DNA from: Syntrophomonadaceae bacterium
GTDB taxonomy: Bacteria; Bacillota; Dethiobacteria; DTU022; UBA8154
NCBI GenBank assembly: GCA_007135125.1
Contig: SLJK01000073.1
Span: 1 to 33,092 of the forward strand
Length of the DNA: 33,092 bases
Direction: 5' to 3'
The position numbers and the translations under genes are program-made. Positions 5,846 through 15,364 of the stretch are shown in pieces (position 1 is the first letter of the stretch; each line of letters starts with the position of its first letter). The notes beneath the pieces are model-generated. The model was not told where the DNA came from. It searched no databases and saw only the letters and a program-made list of their open reading frames with translations.

Positions 5846-7069
5846 CTATAGAATCTTTTTTAAGATGTTAGAGAGGCCCAGTAAAACATGCTGGTAACTG
5901 AGGCCACCCTGTATGTATACAACCCAGGGTTCACGTAAGGGGCCATCTGCACTGAATTCGCTTGAAGAGCCCTGCACAAAAGTCCCTGCTGCCATAAGTA
6001 TCGGATCTTTGTAGCCAGCTGTTACCCCAGCTACAGGTGTAACAAAAGAATTTACCGGCGAACAGCTCTGGACAGCCTGGCAAAATGCCTCCAGTTCTTC
6101 CCTGTTTTTTAGGCGAACTGCCTGGACGATATCCCCCCTATTTTTATTTGCGGGCGGATCTACTTCGTACCCGGCCATTTCAAGCGAATCGGCAATAAGC
6201 ACCGCTCCTTTAAGTGCTTCTCCCACCAGGTGAGGAGCATGAAAAAGGCCCTGAAAATAGGGTCTTTTATTATGGACAAATGCACCCAAGTCTTTTCCCA
6301 GTCCTGGGGCAGAAGCAGCACAACTGATGGAGGATATAAGACGAGCATTGCCTACTATATAACCACCGGTAGGTGTAATACCTCCACCAGGATTTTTTAT
6401 AAGGGAACCAGCTATAATATCAGCGCCTACCTCCAGGGGTTCTTTTTTTTGCACAAATTCCCCGTAACAATTATCAACCATAATAACCGCTTGTGAGTTC
6501 ATGGAGCGGATTTTTTTTATGAGCTCGTCCAAATCTTCTATAGTCAATGACTTCCTGAAATATGTATATCCCCTGGAACGCTGTATATATATTACCCTGG
6601 TGGGTTCCTGTAATATAGCCTTTATTTTGCTTTCTTTATCTGGTTGCTTAAAATCATTTTCTTCTATACACTGGAAAGAAATATTCCATTCTGCAAGTGT
6701 CCCCCCCTCCTCCTTTTTCGATCCTCTTAAGGCCCGGGATAGAGTATCATATGGTTCTCCCGTTACTGATACGAGGCGGTCTCCCGGACGCAAAAGTCCT
6801 CTTAAAGAGGTATAAAGTGTATGGGTTCCCGAAACAAAATGTGGCCTCACCAGGGCTTTTTCTCCCCGGAAGACCCTTGCAAAAAGAGTTTCTAGTTTTT
6901 CGCGTCCCTCGTCACCATAACCATATCCCTCTGTTGAGTGAAAGTAGTCATCAGAGATCTTCTCTTCCCGGAATGCTTTTAAGACCTTGGCCTGGTTGAA
7001 AAGTGAGTTTTCATTTATGAGCTGTTGTATTCCGGCAGTATTCTTTTCTGCTTCCGAGATTATTTTCAC
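5846..7069 (-). CDS. YnbB-like PLP-dependent protein (Met_gamma_lyase family, 'aluminium resistance protein')
   Basis: At 407 residues this is a fold-type I PLP enzyme of the PF06838 family, found beside hflX, hfq and miaA in many Firmicutes. Visible signatures are STEGYGYGDEGR, RPHFVSGTHT, the VMVDNCYGEF strand that holds the cofactor aspartate, and SLIKNPGGG, whose lysine should bind PLP. The substrate is unknown; 'methionine gamma-lyase' is only a similarity name. GTG 7069 is the last conventional start, but it has no ribosome-binding site. The frame stays open upstream through L-E-E-W-W-N-L-L-E-I-D-P, matching the usual N-terminus of the family. A CTG at 7109-7111 lies five bases after AGGAGTGGAG, so the true start is probably CTG 7111. 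It lies 17 bases downstream of hflX, likely cotranscribed. Confidence 0.9.
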   Translation of the reverse strand: MKIISEAEKNTAGIQQLINENSLFNQAKVLKAFREEKISDDYFHSTEGYGYGDEGREKLETLFARVFRGEKALVRPHFVSGTHTLYTSLRGLLRPGDRLVSVTGEPYDTLSRALRGSKKEEGGTLAEWNISFQCIEENDFKQPDKESKIKAILQEPTRVIYIQRSRGYTYFRKSLTIEDLDELIKKIRSMNSQAVIMVDNCYGEFVQKKEPLEVGADIIAGSLIKNPGGGITPTGGYIVGNARLISSISCAASAPGLGKDLGAFVHNKRPYFQGLFHAPHLVGEALKGAVLIADSLEMAGYEVDPPANKNRGDIVQAVRLKNREELEAFCQAVQSCSPVNSFVTPVAGVTAGYKDPILMAAGTFVQGSSSEFSADGPLREPWVVYIQGGLSYQHVLLGLSNILKKIL

Positions 7070-7128
7070 AATAGCGGGGTCAATTTCCAGTAAATTCCAC
7101 CATTCTTCCAGGAAAACTCCACTCCTTT

Positions 7129-8388
7129 TTATGTTTGGGCACTTTTTTGTGGTCCTTTTTCAAAAGAAGATAATTCTTTGGCGAACTTTTCTTTTACTTC
7201 TGCTTCTACCTGAACGTATTGTTCCTGGTATTCTATTTTTAAGACCCTGCCTTTTTCGTAGAGACGGTGAAAAGATGGCCACCTGTCATAGGGGATGAAC
7301 AGTTTCATGCGTATTTCATTGCTCTTGAGGTTGCTCTCAATCTTTTCTTGTAGCTCGGTGATTCCGAGCATTTTTTCTGCGGATATAAAAACAGAGGAGG
7401 GATATCCCCGTCTTAGTTTTTGTTCGAGTGCTGCAAATTCTTTATTAGAGAGGGCGTCAATTTTATTGAAAATAACTACCTGCTGTTTTTCGTCGATACC
7501 CAGGCGTGAGAGAATTTCGTTCACAGAAGACATAAGTTTACCAAGCTCCGGGCTGGTTATATCAACAACATGTAGCAAGAGGTCTGCTTCTTGTAGTTCT
7601 TCGAGGGTAGCGCTGAAAGCTTCGATTAATTGAGGAGGCAGATCTTTAATAAAGCCGACGGTATCGGACAATAGTACATTTTCACCACTTTCCTGAGGTA
7701 GTTCCCTGACAGCAGGATCTAAGGTTGCAAATAACTTGTTTTCGGTAAAAACTTGCGAATTCGTAAGAGCATTTAAAAGGGTCGATTTGCCGGCATTGGT
7801 ATAACCGACAAGCGCTACCAGTAGATAACCCTTGTCCCTGCGGCTTTTGCGGTGTAGATCCCTGTGTTTTCTTATCTCATTAATTTCTTTTTTTAAAGAA
7901 GAAATTTTCTTTTTAATACGTCTTCTATCGACTTCTAACTTTGTTTCCCCGGGACCTCGTGTGCCGATCCCTCCTCCCAGACGTGATAGTTGAACTCCTC
8001 GCCCGGTTAAGCGCGGTAAAAGATAGTTTAACTGTGCTAGTTCAACTTGCAGCCTTCCCTGGCGAGAGAGAGCTCGGCGGGCAAATATATCGAGTATCAG
8101 TGCAGTACGGTCAATTATCTTTCCTCCTATTAGATTTTCTAGATTTCTAAGCTGTGTAGGTGATAGTTCTCCATTAATAACAAGGAGATCGGCAGCCATT
8201 TCATCCATGGCTGTCCCTAATTCAAGGGCCTTTCCTTTGCCGATATAATAGGCAGGATCAATTTTTTCTCTTTTTTGTTGGGCCTCTGCTATTACTTTTC
8301 CCCCCGCAGTTTCTGCTAAAAGCTTAATTTCTTCCATAGATGAGGACTGATTATCCTCTTCTTGTGTTTGCAAGTCAACGATAATCAC
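7129..8388 (-). CDS. hflX: Ribosome-associated GTPase HflX
   Basis: HflX binds the 50S subunit and splits stalled or heat-damaged ribosomes. The 419 residues contain the N-terminal HflX domain (GKGKALELG, then DRTALILDIFA) and the glycine-rich GTRGPGETKLE linker. A coiled helical pair follows, then the G domain with P-loop GYTNAGKST near residue 200, DTVGFI (G3) and NKID (G4). The called start is GTG 8388, with GGGGA just before it. An ATC at about 8409 placed behind GAGGTG would add seven residues and cannot be excluded. It sits between hfq and the ynbB-like gene, the classic hfq-hflX neighbourhood. Confidence 0.96.
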   Translation of the reverse strand: MIIVDLQTQEEDNQSSSMEEIKLLAETAGGKVIAEAQQKREKIDPAYYIGKGKALELGTAMDEMAADLLVINGELSPTQLRNLENLIGGKIIDRTALILDIFARRALSRQGRLQVELAQLNYLLPRLTGRGVQLSRLGGGIGTRGPGETKLEVDRRRIKKKISSLKKEINEIRKHRDLHRKSRRDKGYLLVALVGYTNAGKSTLLNALTNSQVFTENKLFATLDPAVRELPQESGENVLLSDTVGFIKDLPPQLIEAFSATLEELQEADLLLHVVDITSPELGKLMSSVNEILSRLGIDEKQQVVIFNKIDALSNKEFAALEQKLRRGYPSSVFISAEKMLGITELQEKIESNLKSNEIRMKLFIPYDRWPSFHRLYEKGRVLKIEYQEQYVQVEAEVKEKFAKELSSFEKGPQKSAQT

Positions 8389-8463
8389 TTTTTCCCCGTT
8401 TTTTTTGATCTTAATTCACCTCGCTCCTTAGATGGCGAAAACTATTTCTAGAGATTAATACTA

Positions 8464-8721
8464 CTACTCAGCATTCTCTGCCGTTGTTTCTGATGGCGCA
8501 AGATTAATAGATAAGTTCCGAAAAGGAATTATAGTTGAAACAGCATGTTTGTAGACAAGCTGCTGTTTTCCTTCAACATCAAGGAGAATGGTAAAATTAT
8601 CGAAACTGCGGATTTGGCCTTTAATCTGGTATCCGTTAACTAGAAAAATTGTACTTTGCATATTTTCTTTTCGAAGTTGGTTTAAAATGTTGTCCTGTAA
8701 GTTGAATGAGCCTTTTGTCAT
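8464..8721 (-). CDS. hfq: RNA chaperone Hfq
   Basis: Hfq forms a hexameric Sm-type ring that binds U-rich small RNAs and mRNAs. The 85 residues show the N-terminal [12 protein letters not shown] helix, Sm1 with [19 protein letters not shown], and Sm2 with the YKHAVSTI signature. The C-terminal tail is short and acidic, as in Clostridia. The ribosome-binding site AGGAGGAG lies just before the ATG. It is 48 bases downstream of miaA. Confidence 0.96.
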   Translation of the reverse strand: MTKGSFNLQDNILNQLRKENMQSTIFLVNGYQIKGQIRSFDNFTILLDVEGKQQLVYKHAVSTIIPFRNLSINLAPSETTAENAE

Positions 8722-8769
8722 ATTAATCTCCTCCTATCTCTCATTAATTAACCTATTCGGGATGTTCAG

Positions 8770-9744
8770 TTAATATCCTTTTACTTTTTTGCAAATATTG
8801 CCTATAAATGGCTTCAGAGGATTTTCAGGTTTTACCTCCACCCAGGAAACCCTTGAATCAGCTTTAAACCAGGTGAACTGTCTTTTGGCGTAACGCCTGG
8901 TATCTCTTTTAAGGAGAGCGACTGTTTCTTCCCAATCTCTGATGCCATGAAGGTATTCTATCATGTGTTTGTATCCCAGTGCCTGAAGTGATTTAAGCCC
9001 GCCGTGGTAACCTTTTAATAGAAGCTCTTTTACTTCTTCTAATAAGCCTTTTTCAATCATCTTGTCTATTCTTTCGTCTATTCGAGCATAGAGTGTTTTT
9101 CTTTCCATATATAAACCGATCATGATGGTATCATAAGGGCTTATTCTTTTTTCCGTCCTTTCCCACTGTCTGGAGATAGGTTCCCCTGTTTGGTAATAAA
9201 ATTCCAACGCCCTGCCGATACGCTTTTTGTCATGGGGATGGATTTTTTCAGCAGCCTGTGGATCAATATCTTGGAGCAGACAGTACATATATTTATTACC
9301 TTTGCTGCGCATTTCTTCTTCCAGGCGCTTTCTTATCCTGGGGTTAATTTTTGTTCCGCTGAAAGTATATTGATCCAGTAAGGCCTTTATATATAATCCT
9401 GTTCCCCCCACCAGAAGGGGAAGCATGCCTTGCTCATGAATATCATTGATAATCTCCGCAGCTTTTTGTTGATAATCATAGACGGAAAAATTAACATCGG
9501 GTTCGACCAAATCAATCATATGATGTGGAACGGTTTTTCTATCTTTTAATGAAGGTTTGGCAGAACCGATGTCCAGGTAGCGATATACTTGTACAGAGTC
9601 GGCAGAAACGATTTCCCCGGATAGTCTTTGTGCCAGTTCAATAGATACTTTACTTTTCCCCACAGCTGTCGGTCCTACTATTACCAGTAAAGGGATTTTT
9701 TCTTTATTATGCTGAAAATGCATGTTTGATTCTTTTCCCGCCAC
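8770..9744 (-). CDS. miaA: tRNA dimethylallyltransferase
   Basis: MiaA transfers dimethylallyl to N6 of A37 in tRNAs that read UNN codons, producing the substrate of MiaB, also in this window. The 324 residues include the P-loop GPTAVGKSK, the DSVQVYRYLDIGSAKP segment, GGTGLYIKALLD, and the C-terminal RRYAKRQFTWFK tRNA-binding motif. GTG 9744 starts two bases after the mutL stop, indicating translational coupling. An internal ATG at 9723 (M-H-F-Q) is an alternative start that leaves the P-loop intact. Confidence 0.96.
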   Translation of the reverse strand: MAGKESNMHFQHNKEKIPLLVIVGPTAVGKSKVSIELAQRLSGEIVSADSVQVYRYLDIGSAKPSLKDRKTVPHHMIDLVEPDVNFSVYDYQQKAAEIINDIHEQGMLPLLVGGTGLYIKALLDQYTFSGTKINPRIRKRLEEEMRSKGNKYMYCLLQDIDPQAAEKIHPHDKKRIGRALEFYYQTGEPISRQWERTEKRISPYDTIMIGLYMERKTLYARIDERIDKMIEKGLLEEVKELLLKGYHGGLKSLQALGYKHMIEYLHGIRDWEETVALLKRDTRRYAKRQFTWFKADSRVSWVEVKPENPLKPFIGNICKKVKGY

Positions 9745-9746
9745 AA

Positions 9747-11576
9747 TTAAGACCGCCTTTTAAAGTATTTTTCCAGTTCATTTTTGCCAATCTGGAAAAA
9801 GACCGGCCTGCCGTGGGGGCAATAAAAGGGGTTTGTGCATTTCTCCAGCTGTTCCAAAAGAGATTCTATTTCGTCTTTTGCCAGGCTTTGATTGGCTTTT
9901 ATGGCTCCTTTACAGGCCAACTGCAACAAGGTGTGTTTCTTAAATTCACTATCGAAAAGATTCTGGCTGGTGACCTCTTCCAGGATATCCAACAGTACTT
10001 CGGATGTGATTACTTCCTGCAAGGCGAAGGGAACAGCCCTCAGGATAAAAGTATTGTTGCCAAATTGTTCTAGTTCCAGCCCTATCTCTTTCAGAAACTC
10101 CAACTTAGTGCTCAAGGCTTCTGCAAGAGAAAGCGGTAATTCTATGGTAAGGGGCAGAGTAGCCTGACTTTCTCCCGAATCCTCTTGTTTTTTTAACTGA
10201 ATGTTTTCCCACAAAACCCTTTCATGAGCAGCATGCTGATCTAAAAAATAGAAATTTTCCCCTTTTTTGCCCTCTATTAATATATAGGAGGAAAAAACCT
10301 GTCCCAGGAATCTACCCTTGAAGAAATCGTCATTATCTAAATCCAATTTTGTTTCGAAATTATCTTCTTTTTTGTCTTTTGTAGGATAAGCCGTTCTTTC
10401 TGCAGCAGCTTCAGTTTTATTAAGAGAGGTGTCCGGTATTTTGTTTGAGGGTGAATAGTAATTTTGGGGTGCGCCGGTTTCCCTGATGGAAGTTTTGCTT
10501 TCTTCTGTGAACTTTTCGTTTTCTACGCTGAATTGTGTTCCCCTGGGAGCAGCAGTCCCTTGAGTTTTGGGGCTCCAGGAAGGAATAAAACTGCCGGAAA
10601 ATGAAGTCTTAAGGGCTTTTTGCAGGAAACTATCGATTGAATCTTCGCGGTGGAAACGCACTTCAATTTTGGCAGGGTGAACGTTAACATCCATTTCTCG
10701 GGGTGGAATTTGCAAAAACAGAAAGGCTACCGGGTAACGTTTAGAGGTTACGTGGTCACGGAAGCATTTGTCCAGAGAGTTTCTTAAGAAGGAACTCCGT
10801 ACATAACGGTTATTTACATAAAAAAACTGGTAATTTCTGTTGTTACGGGTATAGGTGAGGTTGCTTATATAACCACTAAGGGATATATCACCTTCAACGA
10901 AATGATCCACAGGCACCAATTCCCTGACCATATTGCTGCCGAAAAGAGAAGAAATCACGTTTAGCAGCCTGCCGTCCCCCGGGGTTTCTAAGAATGTACC
11001 GGATTCTTTTTGTATAACAAAGGAGACATCAGGCCTGGAAAGCGCCAGGATCTGTACTGTTCTGGATATCCTTGCTGTTTCAGCCGAGATTCCCTTTAAA
11101 AATTTCCTTCTGGCCGGGGTATTAAAAAACAGGTTCCTAACTGTGACCCTGGTACCAACTGGAAAACCTAATTTTTGAAACTCTTGCTCTTTTCCTGCTT
11201 CTAAAGAAAGATAACTTCCTGTCTCTTCTGTCTTATGTCTGGTTGTTAGGGAAATTTTTGAAACAGATGCTATGCTGGGTAGTGCTTCTCCCCGGAAACC
11301 CAGAGTTTTTATTATTTCAAGATCGGCCAATATTTTTATTTTGCTGGTGGCATGTCTCTGAAAAGCGAGGGGTAATTCCGCAGAGGGGATACCGCTGCCA
11401 TCGTCTATAACGGTAATTTCTTCCAGTCCTCCTTTTTTCAGGGTTATTCTAATTCGTTTTGCCCCAGCGTCCAGGGCATTTTCCAGCAATTCTTTAACTA
11501 CCGAAGAGGGGTTCTCTACCACCTCTCCTGCCGCTATTTGATTGGCTGTGTTTTCATCGAGTTTGTGAATGGGCAC
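9747..11576 (-). CDS. mutL: DNA mismatch repair protein MutL with endonuclease motifs
   Basis: MutL links mismatch recognition by MutS to strand incision. The 609 residues begin with a GHKL ATPase: NQIAAGEVV, the ELLENALDAGA helix, DDGSGI, and the GFRGEALPSIA lid. A polar linker of about 100 residues (330-430) separates it from the C-terminal domain. The endonuclease motif DQHA-x2-E-x4-E is intact at residue 446, and the zinc-site partners ACKGAIKA and CPHGRP (residue 586) are present. This is therefore the nicking type of MutL used by bacteria without MutH. It follows mutS by 26 bases. Confidence 0.97.
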   Translation of the reverse strand: MPIHKLDENTANQIAAGEVVENPSSVVKELLENALDAGAKRIRITLKKGGLEEITVIDDGSGIPSAELPLAFQRHATSKIKILADLEIIKTLGFRGEALPSIASVSKISLTTRHKTEETGSYLSLEAGKEQEFQKLGFPVGTRVTVRNLFFNTPARRKFLKGISAETARISRTVQILALSRPDVSFVIQKESGTFLETPGDGRLLNVISSLFGSNMVRELVPVDHFVEGDISLSGYISNLTYTRNNRNYQFFYVNNRYVRSSFLRNSLDKCFRDHVTSKRYPVAFLFLQIPPREMDVNVHPAKIEVRFHREDSIDSFLQKALKTSFSGSFIPSWSPKTQGTAAPRGTQFSVENEKFTEESKTSIRETGAPQNYYSPSNKIPDTSLNKTEAAAERTAYPTKDKKEDNFETKLDLDNDDFFKGRFLGQVFSSYILIEGKKGENFYFLDQHAAHERVLWENIQLKKQEDSGESQATLPLTIELPLSLAEALSTKLEFLKEIGLELEQFGNNTFILRAVPFALQEVITSEVLLDILEEVTSQNLFDSEFKKHTLLQLACKGAIKANQSLAKDEIESLLEQLEKCTNPFYCPHGRPVFFQIGKNELEKYFKRRS

Positions 11577-11602
11577 TTTCTTATTTACCTTTCTGTGGAA
11601 AG

Positions 11603-14260
11603 CTATTTTAAAAGTTTCTTTTGAAGTGCAAAGAGCTTGTTAAGTGCCTGCAGTGGAGTAGTATTGACTACGTTCATTTGTAGTATTTCCTGAATGATCT
11701 GTTTTTCGATTGTAGACAGTTTATCGTGTGATATTTCTTCTTTGCCCTGAAAAAAGGTTAACTGTCCCTCCTGTAGTGGGACGTTACTTCCCCAGTTATT
11801 ATTCAACTTAAATTCTTCTTCGTTTGAAGAAAACTTCCCTTCCAATTCCTTGAGGATTTCCCTGGCTTTAATCAGCACCACTTCAGGCAGGCCTGCCAGA
11901 CGTGCTACATTGATACCGTAACTTTTATCAGCTTTTCCGGGAACCACCTTACGTAAAAAGACCACATCTTCCCCCATTTCTTTGACCGATACAGTATAAT
12001 TAGCTACACCATCCAGCTTATCTTCCAGGGAAGTTAGTTCGTGGTAGTGGGAGGAAAAAAGGACTTTAGCTTTTACCCGGTCATGGAGATATTCCAGGAT
12101 GGCCCTGGCAAGACTCATCCCATCATAGGTGCTTGTGCCGCGTCCAATTTCATCTAGAATAACAATGCTTTGGGGGGTGGCCGAAGAAAGGATGGAGGCT
12201 GTTTCCTCCATCTCCACCATAAAGGTGCTGCGACCGCTACTTAGATCATCACTGGCTCCCACTCTGGTAAAGATACGTTCTACAGGTTGAAATTCCATTT
12301 CTTTGGCGGGAACAAAGCTGCCAGCTTGAGCCATTATAACCAAAAGGGCTATACTACGACAGTAAGTGCTTTTCCCAGCCATATTAGGGCCGGTTATAAG
12401 TAATACCCTTTCTTTTTCAGCATTCATAGATAAATCATTCGGTATGAAAGGATCGTCGGCGGTTTTTTCCACTACAGGATGGCGGCCGCTTTTAATCCTT
12501 AGCACATTTTCTGTAGTAAGGGCCGGTTTAACATATCCAGAGGCAGAAGCTGTCTCAGCCAAAGAAAAAATACAATCCAGGGTCCCTATTACATGTGCTG
12601 CCAATTGGATGTATTCTGTGTGAAGAACCGTTTTTTGGCGAAATTCCTCAAATAATTTGTATTCCAGGTGTCCTAATTTTTCCTCCGCGTTTAGAATCAT
12701 AGCTTCCTTTTCTTTTAGCTCTTCAGTTATGAAGCGTTCAGCATTAACCAGCGTTTGTTTGCGAATATAATCCGCAGGAACAAGTTCGAGATTGGCCCGG
12801 GTGACCTCTATGTAATAGCCGAAAACTTTATTGAAACCAATTTTTAAAGACTTAATACCGGTGCGTTTTTTTTCTTCTTCCTCCCACTTTATCATCCATG
12901 CTTTACTGTTCTTGGATATCATGCGCAGTTCATCTATTTCATGATTATAACCTTTTTTAAAGATACCCCCCTCTTTTACTGAAAAAGGAGCATTTTCACT
13001 TATAGCCAGCTCCAGCTCCCGGGTCAGTTCCGAGAAATCAGGAATCTGTTCTTTCAGTTCCTGCAGCAGCCTGCTTCCTGTCTCACTTAGAAAGCCTGAC
13101 AGGTGAGGAAGTACCTGAAAAGTTCTTTTTAGGCTCAGCAGGTCTCTGGGGTTTATATAGCCGAGATTCAGACGACTGCTAAGCCTTTCCAGGTCGTAAA
13201 CATCGCTTAAAAGATTCCCCAAATCACTTCTTAGGGGGTGATTATCTTTTAATTCTTCTACAGCTTGCCAGCGCAGTTCAATAGATTCATTATTTAGCAG
13301 TGGCCGCACCAGCCACTTCCTAAGCAATCTTTTTCCCATAGCAGTTTTGGTTCTGTCCAGGACACCAAAAAGGGAGTTCTTTTTTTCTCTTGTCCGCATA
13401 GTCTCCATGAGTTCCAAATTTCTTATAGTAATAGCATCAAGGATGACTGCATTTTCATCCCGGGAGAATTTTATATGCCGAATATGGCCTAGTGAACCTT
13501 TCTGCATGTTTTGCACATATCTAATTGCTACAGCCGCAGAAAATATTGAGGCCCTGTTGTCGGTCAATCCTGAATTCAGCAAAACATCATTCTCAAACTG
13601 TTCTTGCAGCAGGTTTAGCGCTTCTTTTTCATTACTAAAAGGACAATCCATGCTGACCAGTGAGCTGCCCTGGCGTTTGTTTAATAGTGTTTTGCAGTGT
13701 ATATCTGTTTGAAATGTGGTTTCAACAATAATTTCAGCAGGATGCAAACGGTCTATTTCGTCAAAAAGCCTGTATAAAGCTCTTTCACCTTCAAATAAAT
13801 GCACCTGAAATTCACCAGTGGATACGTCAATAAAGGTTAAGCCCAGGGATTCGGGATCCTCCGTTTTGCAGATAGCGGCCAGGTAATTGTTGCGTTCTTC
13901 GTCCAGCAGGCCGTCTTCGATACGTGTTCCTGGTGTAATGATACGGGAGACCTCCCGTCTTACCAGTCCTTTTGCCTGTGACGCTTCCTCTACCTGTTCG
14001 CAGATAGCTATTTTGTGCCCGTTTTCTAAAAGCCTAGCAATATAACTTTGAACGGAATGATAAGGCACACCTGCCAGTGGAATAGCATTTTCCTTATCGG
14101 TGCTCCTGCTTGTTAAGGCTATTTCTAGTTCCTGTGAAGCGATTACTGCATCTTCAAAGAACATTTCATAAAAATCGCCTACCCGGAAAAAAAGAATTGC
14201 ATCCGGATATTCTTTTTTAATGTTTTTGAACTGCTGCATCATGGGTGTCTGCTTGCTCAA
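11603..14260 (-). CDS. mutS: DNA mismatch repair protein MutS
   Basis: MutS recognises mismatches and small loops, then clamps onto DNA with ATP. The mismatch-binding F-x-E lies in GDFYEMF near the N-terminus. The clamp and lever regions follow, then the ABC ATPase with Walker A GPNMAGKST (about residue 628), the Walker B segment ILDEIGRGTSTYDG and the SSHYHELT switch. I start it at TTG 14260, nine bases behind GGGGTG and giving M-S-K-Q-T-P-M-M, which fits family N-termini. GTG 14272 in the same frame lies inside that ribosome-binding site and is the alternative. It begins the mutS-mutL-miaA-hfq-hflX run and is separated by a terminator from ylbF. Confidence 0.97.
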   Translation of the reverse strand: MSKQTPMMQQFKNIKKEYPDAILFFRVGDFYEMFFEDAVIASQELEIALTSRSTDKENAIPLAGVPYHSVQSYIARLLENGHKIAICEQVEEASQAKGLVRREVSRIITPGTRIEDGLLDEERNNYLAAICKTEDPESLGLTFIDVSTGEFQVHLFEGERALYRLFDEIDRLHPAEIIVETTFQTDIHCKTLLNKRQGSSLVSMDCPFSNEKEALNLLQEQFENDVLLNSGLTDNRASIFSAAVAIRYVQNMQKGSLGHIRHIKFSRDENAVILDAITIRNLELMETMRTREKKNSLFGVLDRTKTAMGKRLLRKWLVRPLLNNESIELRWQAVEELKDNHPLRSDLGNLLSDVYDLERLSSRLNLGYINPRDLLSLKRTFQVLPHLSGFLSETGSRLLQELKEQIPDFSELTRELELAISENAPFSVKEGGIFKKGYNHEIDELRMISKNSKAWMIKWEEEEKKRTGIKSLKIGFNKVFGYYIEVTRANLELVPADYIRKQTLVNAERFITEELKEKEAMILNAEEKLGHLEYKLFEEFRQKTVLHTEYIQLAAHVIGTLDCIFSLAETASASGYVKPALTTENVLRIKSGRHPVVEKTADDPFIPNDLSMNAEKERVLLITGPNMAGKSTYCRSIALLVIMAQAGSFVPAKEMEFQPVERIFTRVGASDDLSSGRSTFMVEMEETASILSSATPQSIVILDEIGRGTSTYDGMSLARAILEYLHDRVKAKVLFSSHYHELTSLEDKLDGVANYTVSVKEMGEDVVFLRKVVPGKADKSYGINVARLAGLPEVVLIKAREILKELEGKFSSNEEEFKLNNNWGSNVPLQEGQLTFFQGKEEISHDKLSTIEKQIIQEILQMNVVNTTPLQALNKLFALQKKLLK

Positions 14261-14313
14261 GAGATTAATCACCCCAAATTCATATTTAATTCATTATATC
14301 ATAAATATTTGCT

Positions 14314-14363
14314 CCAAAAAAAGAACTGCTGCAGCATTATAAACTTGCTGCAGCAGGTTCTTT
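14314..14363 (-). terminator. Strong intrinsic terminator after the ylbF-like gene
   Basis: A 17-base arm (14320-14336) and an 18-base arm (14346-14363) pair almost completely with one bulged base; the core is TGCTGCAGCA. On the minus strand the hairpin is followed by a run of T residues (complement of 14314-14322). It separates the ylbF-like gene from mutS. Confidence 0.8.
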
Positions 14364-14420
14364 CGCAATGAAAAACAACTACTTGATTCACCCATAAAAT
14401 TCTTAAATAACTATTGGAAG

Positions 14421-14771
14421 TTATTTCTCACCTTCGACATTCTTTTCCCCGGTTATTCCGTAACTGATTGCATCATTAACCGTTTTCATGACATTATTAA
14501 AATCTTCTTGGGCTTTCATGAAAGATCTAACGGTAAGGTTGCTGTGCATTTGCTCTCTCAAATTGTTGAAATTTGTTACTTGCTCTTCGCCGGGTTGAAC
14601 CCCTGACTGCTGTGAGAACTCAAGGGTCTTCTGTGCTTCTTGAACAGCTTGAATCAGTTCTTGGGCTGTGGGGTCGCTCTTCAGGTTATCTCCAGCTCTT
14701 TCCAGCTCTTGATACTCTTCAGTTTCTCTAATTTCTTGCCCAAGTTCTTTTGCTTTGTCTTCTAAAGACAA
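14421..14771 (-). CDS. YlbF/YmcA family protein
   Basis: The 116-residue, almost wholly helical and charged protein is of the Com_YlbF family (PF06133). The EYQELERAGDNLKSDPTAQELI opening and the FMKAQEDFNNVMKTVNDAI end are typical. In Bacillus subtilis YlbF, YmcA and YaaT form a complex that directs RNase Y cleavage and affects competence and biofilm formation. Whether this clostridial homologue does so is inferred, and no partner gene is in the window. The start is TTG 14771, seven bases behind AGGAGG. A strong terminator follows the gene. Confidence 0.85.
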   Translation of the reverse strand: MSLEDKAKELGQEIRETEEYQELERAGDNLKSDPTAQELIQAVQEAQKTLEFSQQSGVQPGEEQVTNFNNLREQMHSNLTVRSFMKAQEDFNNVMKTVNDAISYGITGEKNVEGEK

Positions 14772-14878
14772 TATCCTACCTCCTGTTCGTATAAATAAAT
14801 TTGCCGGGTTTGTTTTGAAAAAACCGGCTTTTATACAGTGTACTTCTCCAGTAAAATACTATAACCTTCCTTTATAAT

Positions 14879-14900
14879 AAAAAAGTCCGGTTTCCCGAAC
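14879..14900 (-). terminator. Intrinsic terminator after the Fur-family gene
   Basis: On the minus strand GTTCGG and CCGGAC form a six-pair stem closed by a GAAA tetraloop, followed by six T residues. It lies 20 bases beyond the stop codon of the regulator at 14921. Confidence 0.75.
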
Positions 14901-14920
14901 AAAAACGAAAAGGCTGCTAG

Positions 14921-15352
14921 TTAATTATTGCATTGGGGGCAAATGCCATAAAAATAAAGTTGTGTAGAGGTTATTTCATACCCCGTTTGTTTGTTAACTT
15001 TTTCCAGGAGTTGTTTATCTTCTAAAATGTCGAGGGAAAAGCCATTTGCATCTTCAACTTTACTGCATTTTTCACAGTAGACGTGGGAATGAGGAATTGT
15101 GGTTGAATCGTAGCGCAGGCCGCCGTCACCGACATTTAACTCCTGCACCAGGCCGACTTTTTTGAGGACGTCTACAGTTTTGTATACAGTGGCAAGGCTC
15201 ATAGCAGGATAGTCAGGTTTTAGTTGTTGGTAGATCATCTCCACGTTAGGATGGCTTTTCGTGCCCTTTAAAATGGCATAAACAGCCATCCTTTGAGGGG
15301 TTACTTTGATTTTTTTCTCTCTTAGAGTTTCTTCAATATTTTGCATTTGCAC
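14921..15352 (-). CDS. Fur-family metalloregulator (PerR/Fur/Zur type)
   Basis: The 143 residues have the Fur layout. An N-terminal winged helix contains KVTPQRMAVYAIL and the recognition helix around SLATVYKTVDVLKKVGLV. The metal-sensing and dimerisation half contains HSHVYCEKCSKVED. Structural zinc ligands are visible as two C-x2-C pairs (CEKC and CPQC). The general appearance is closer to PerR than to Fur or Zur, but the sensing metal cannot be decided by eye. It is transcribed alone, with its own promoter and terminator. An inverted repeat overlapping the leader suggests self-regulation. The start codon follows GGAGGG. Confidence 0.9.
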   Translation of the reverse strand: MQMQNIEETLREKKIKVTPQRMAVYAILKGTKSHPNVEMIYQQLKPDYPAMSLATVYKTVDVLKKVGLVQELNVGDGGLRYDSTTIPHSHVYCEKCSKVEDANGFSLDILEDKQLLEKVNKQTGYEITSTQLYFYGICPQCNN

Positions 15353-15364
15353 CCTCCATCGGGA

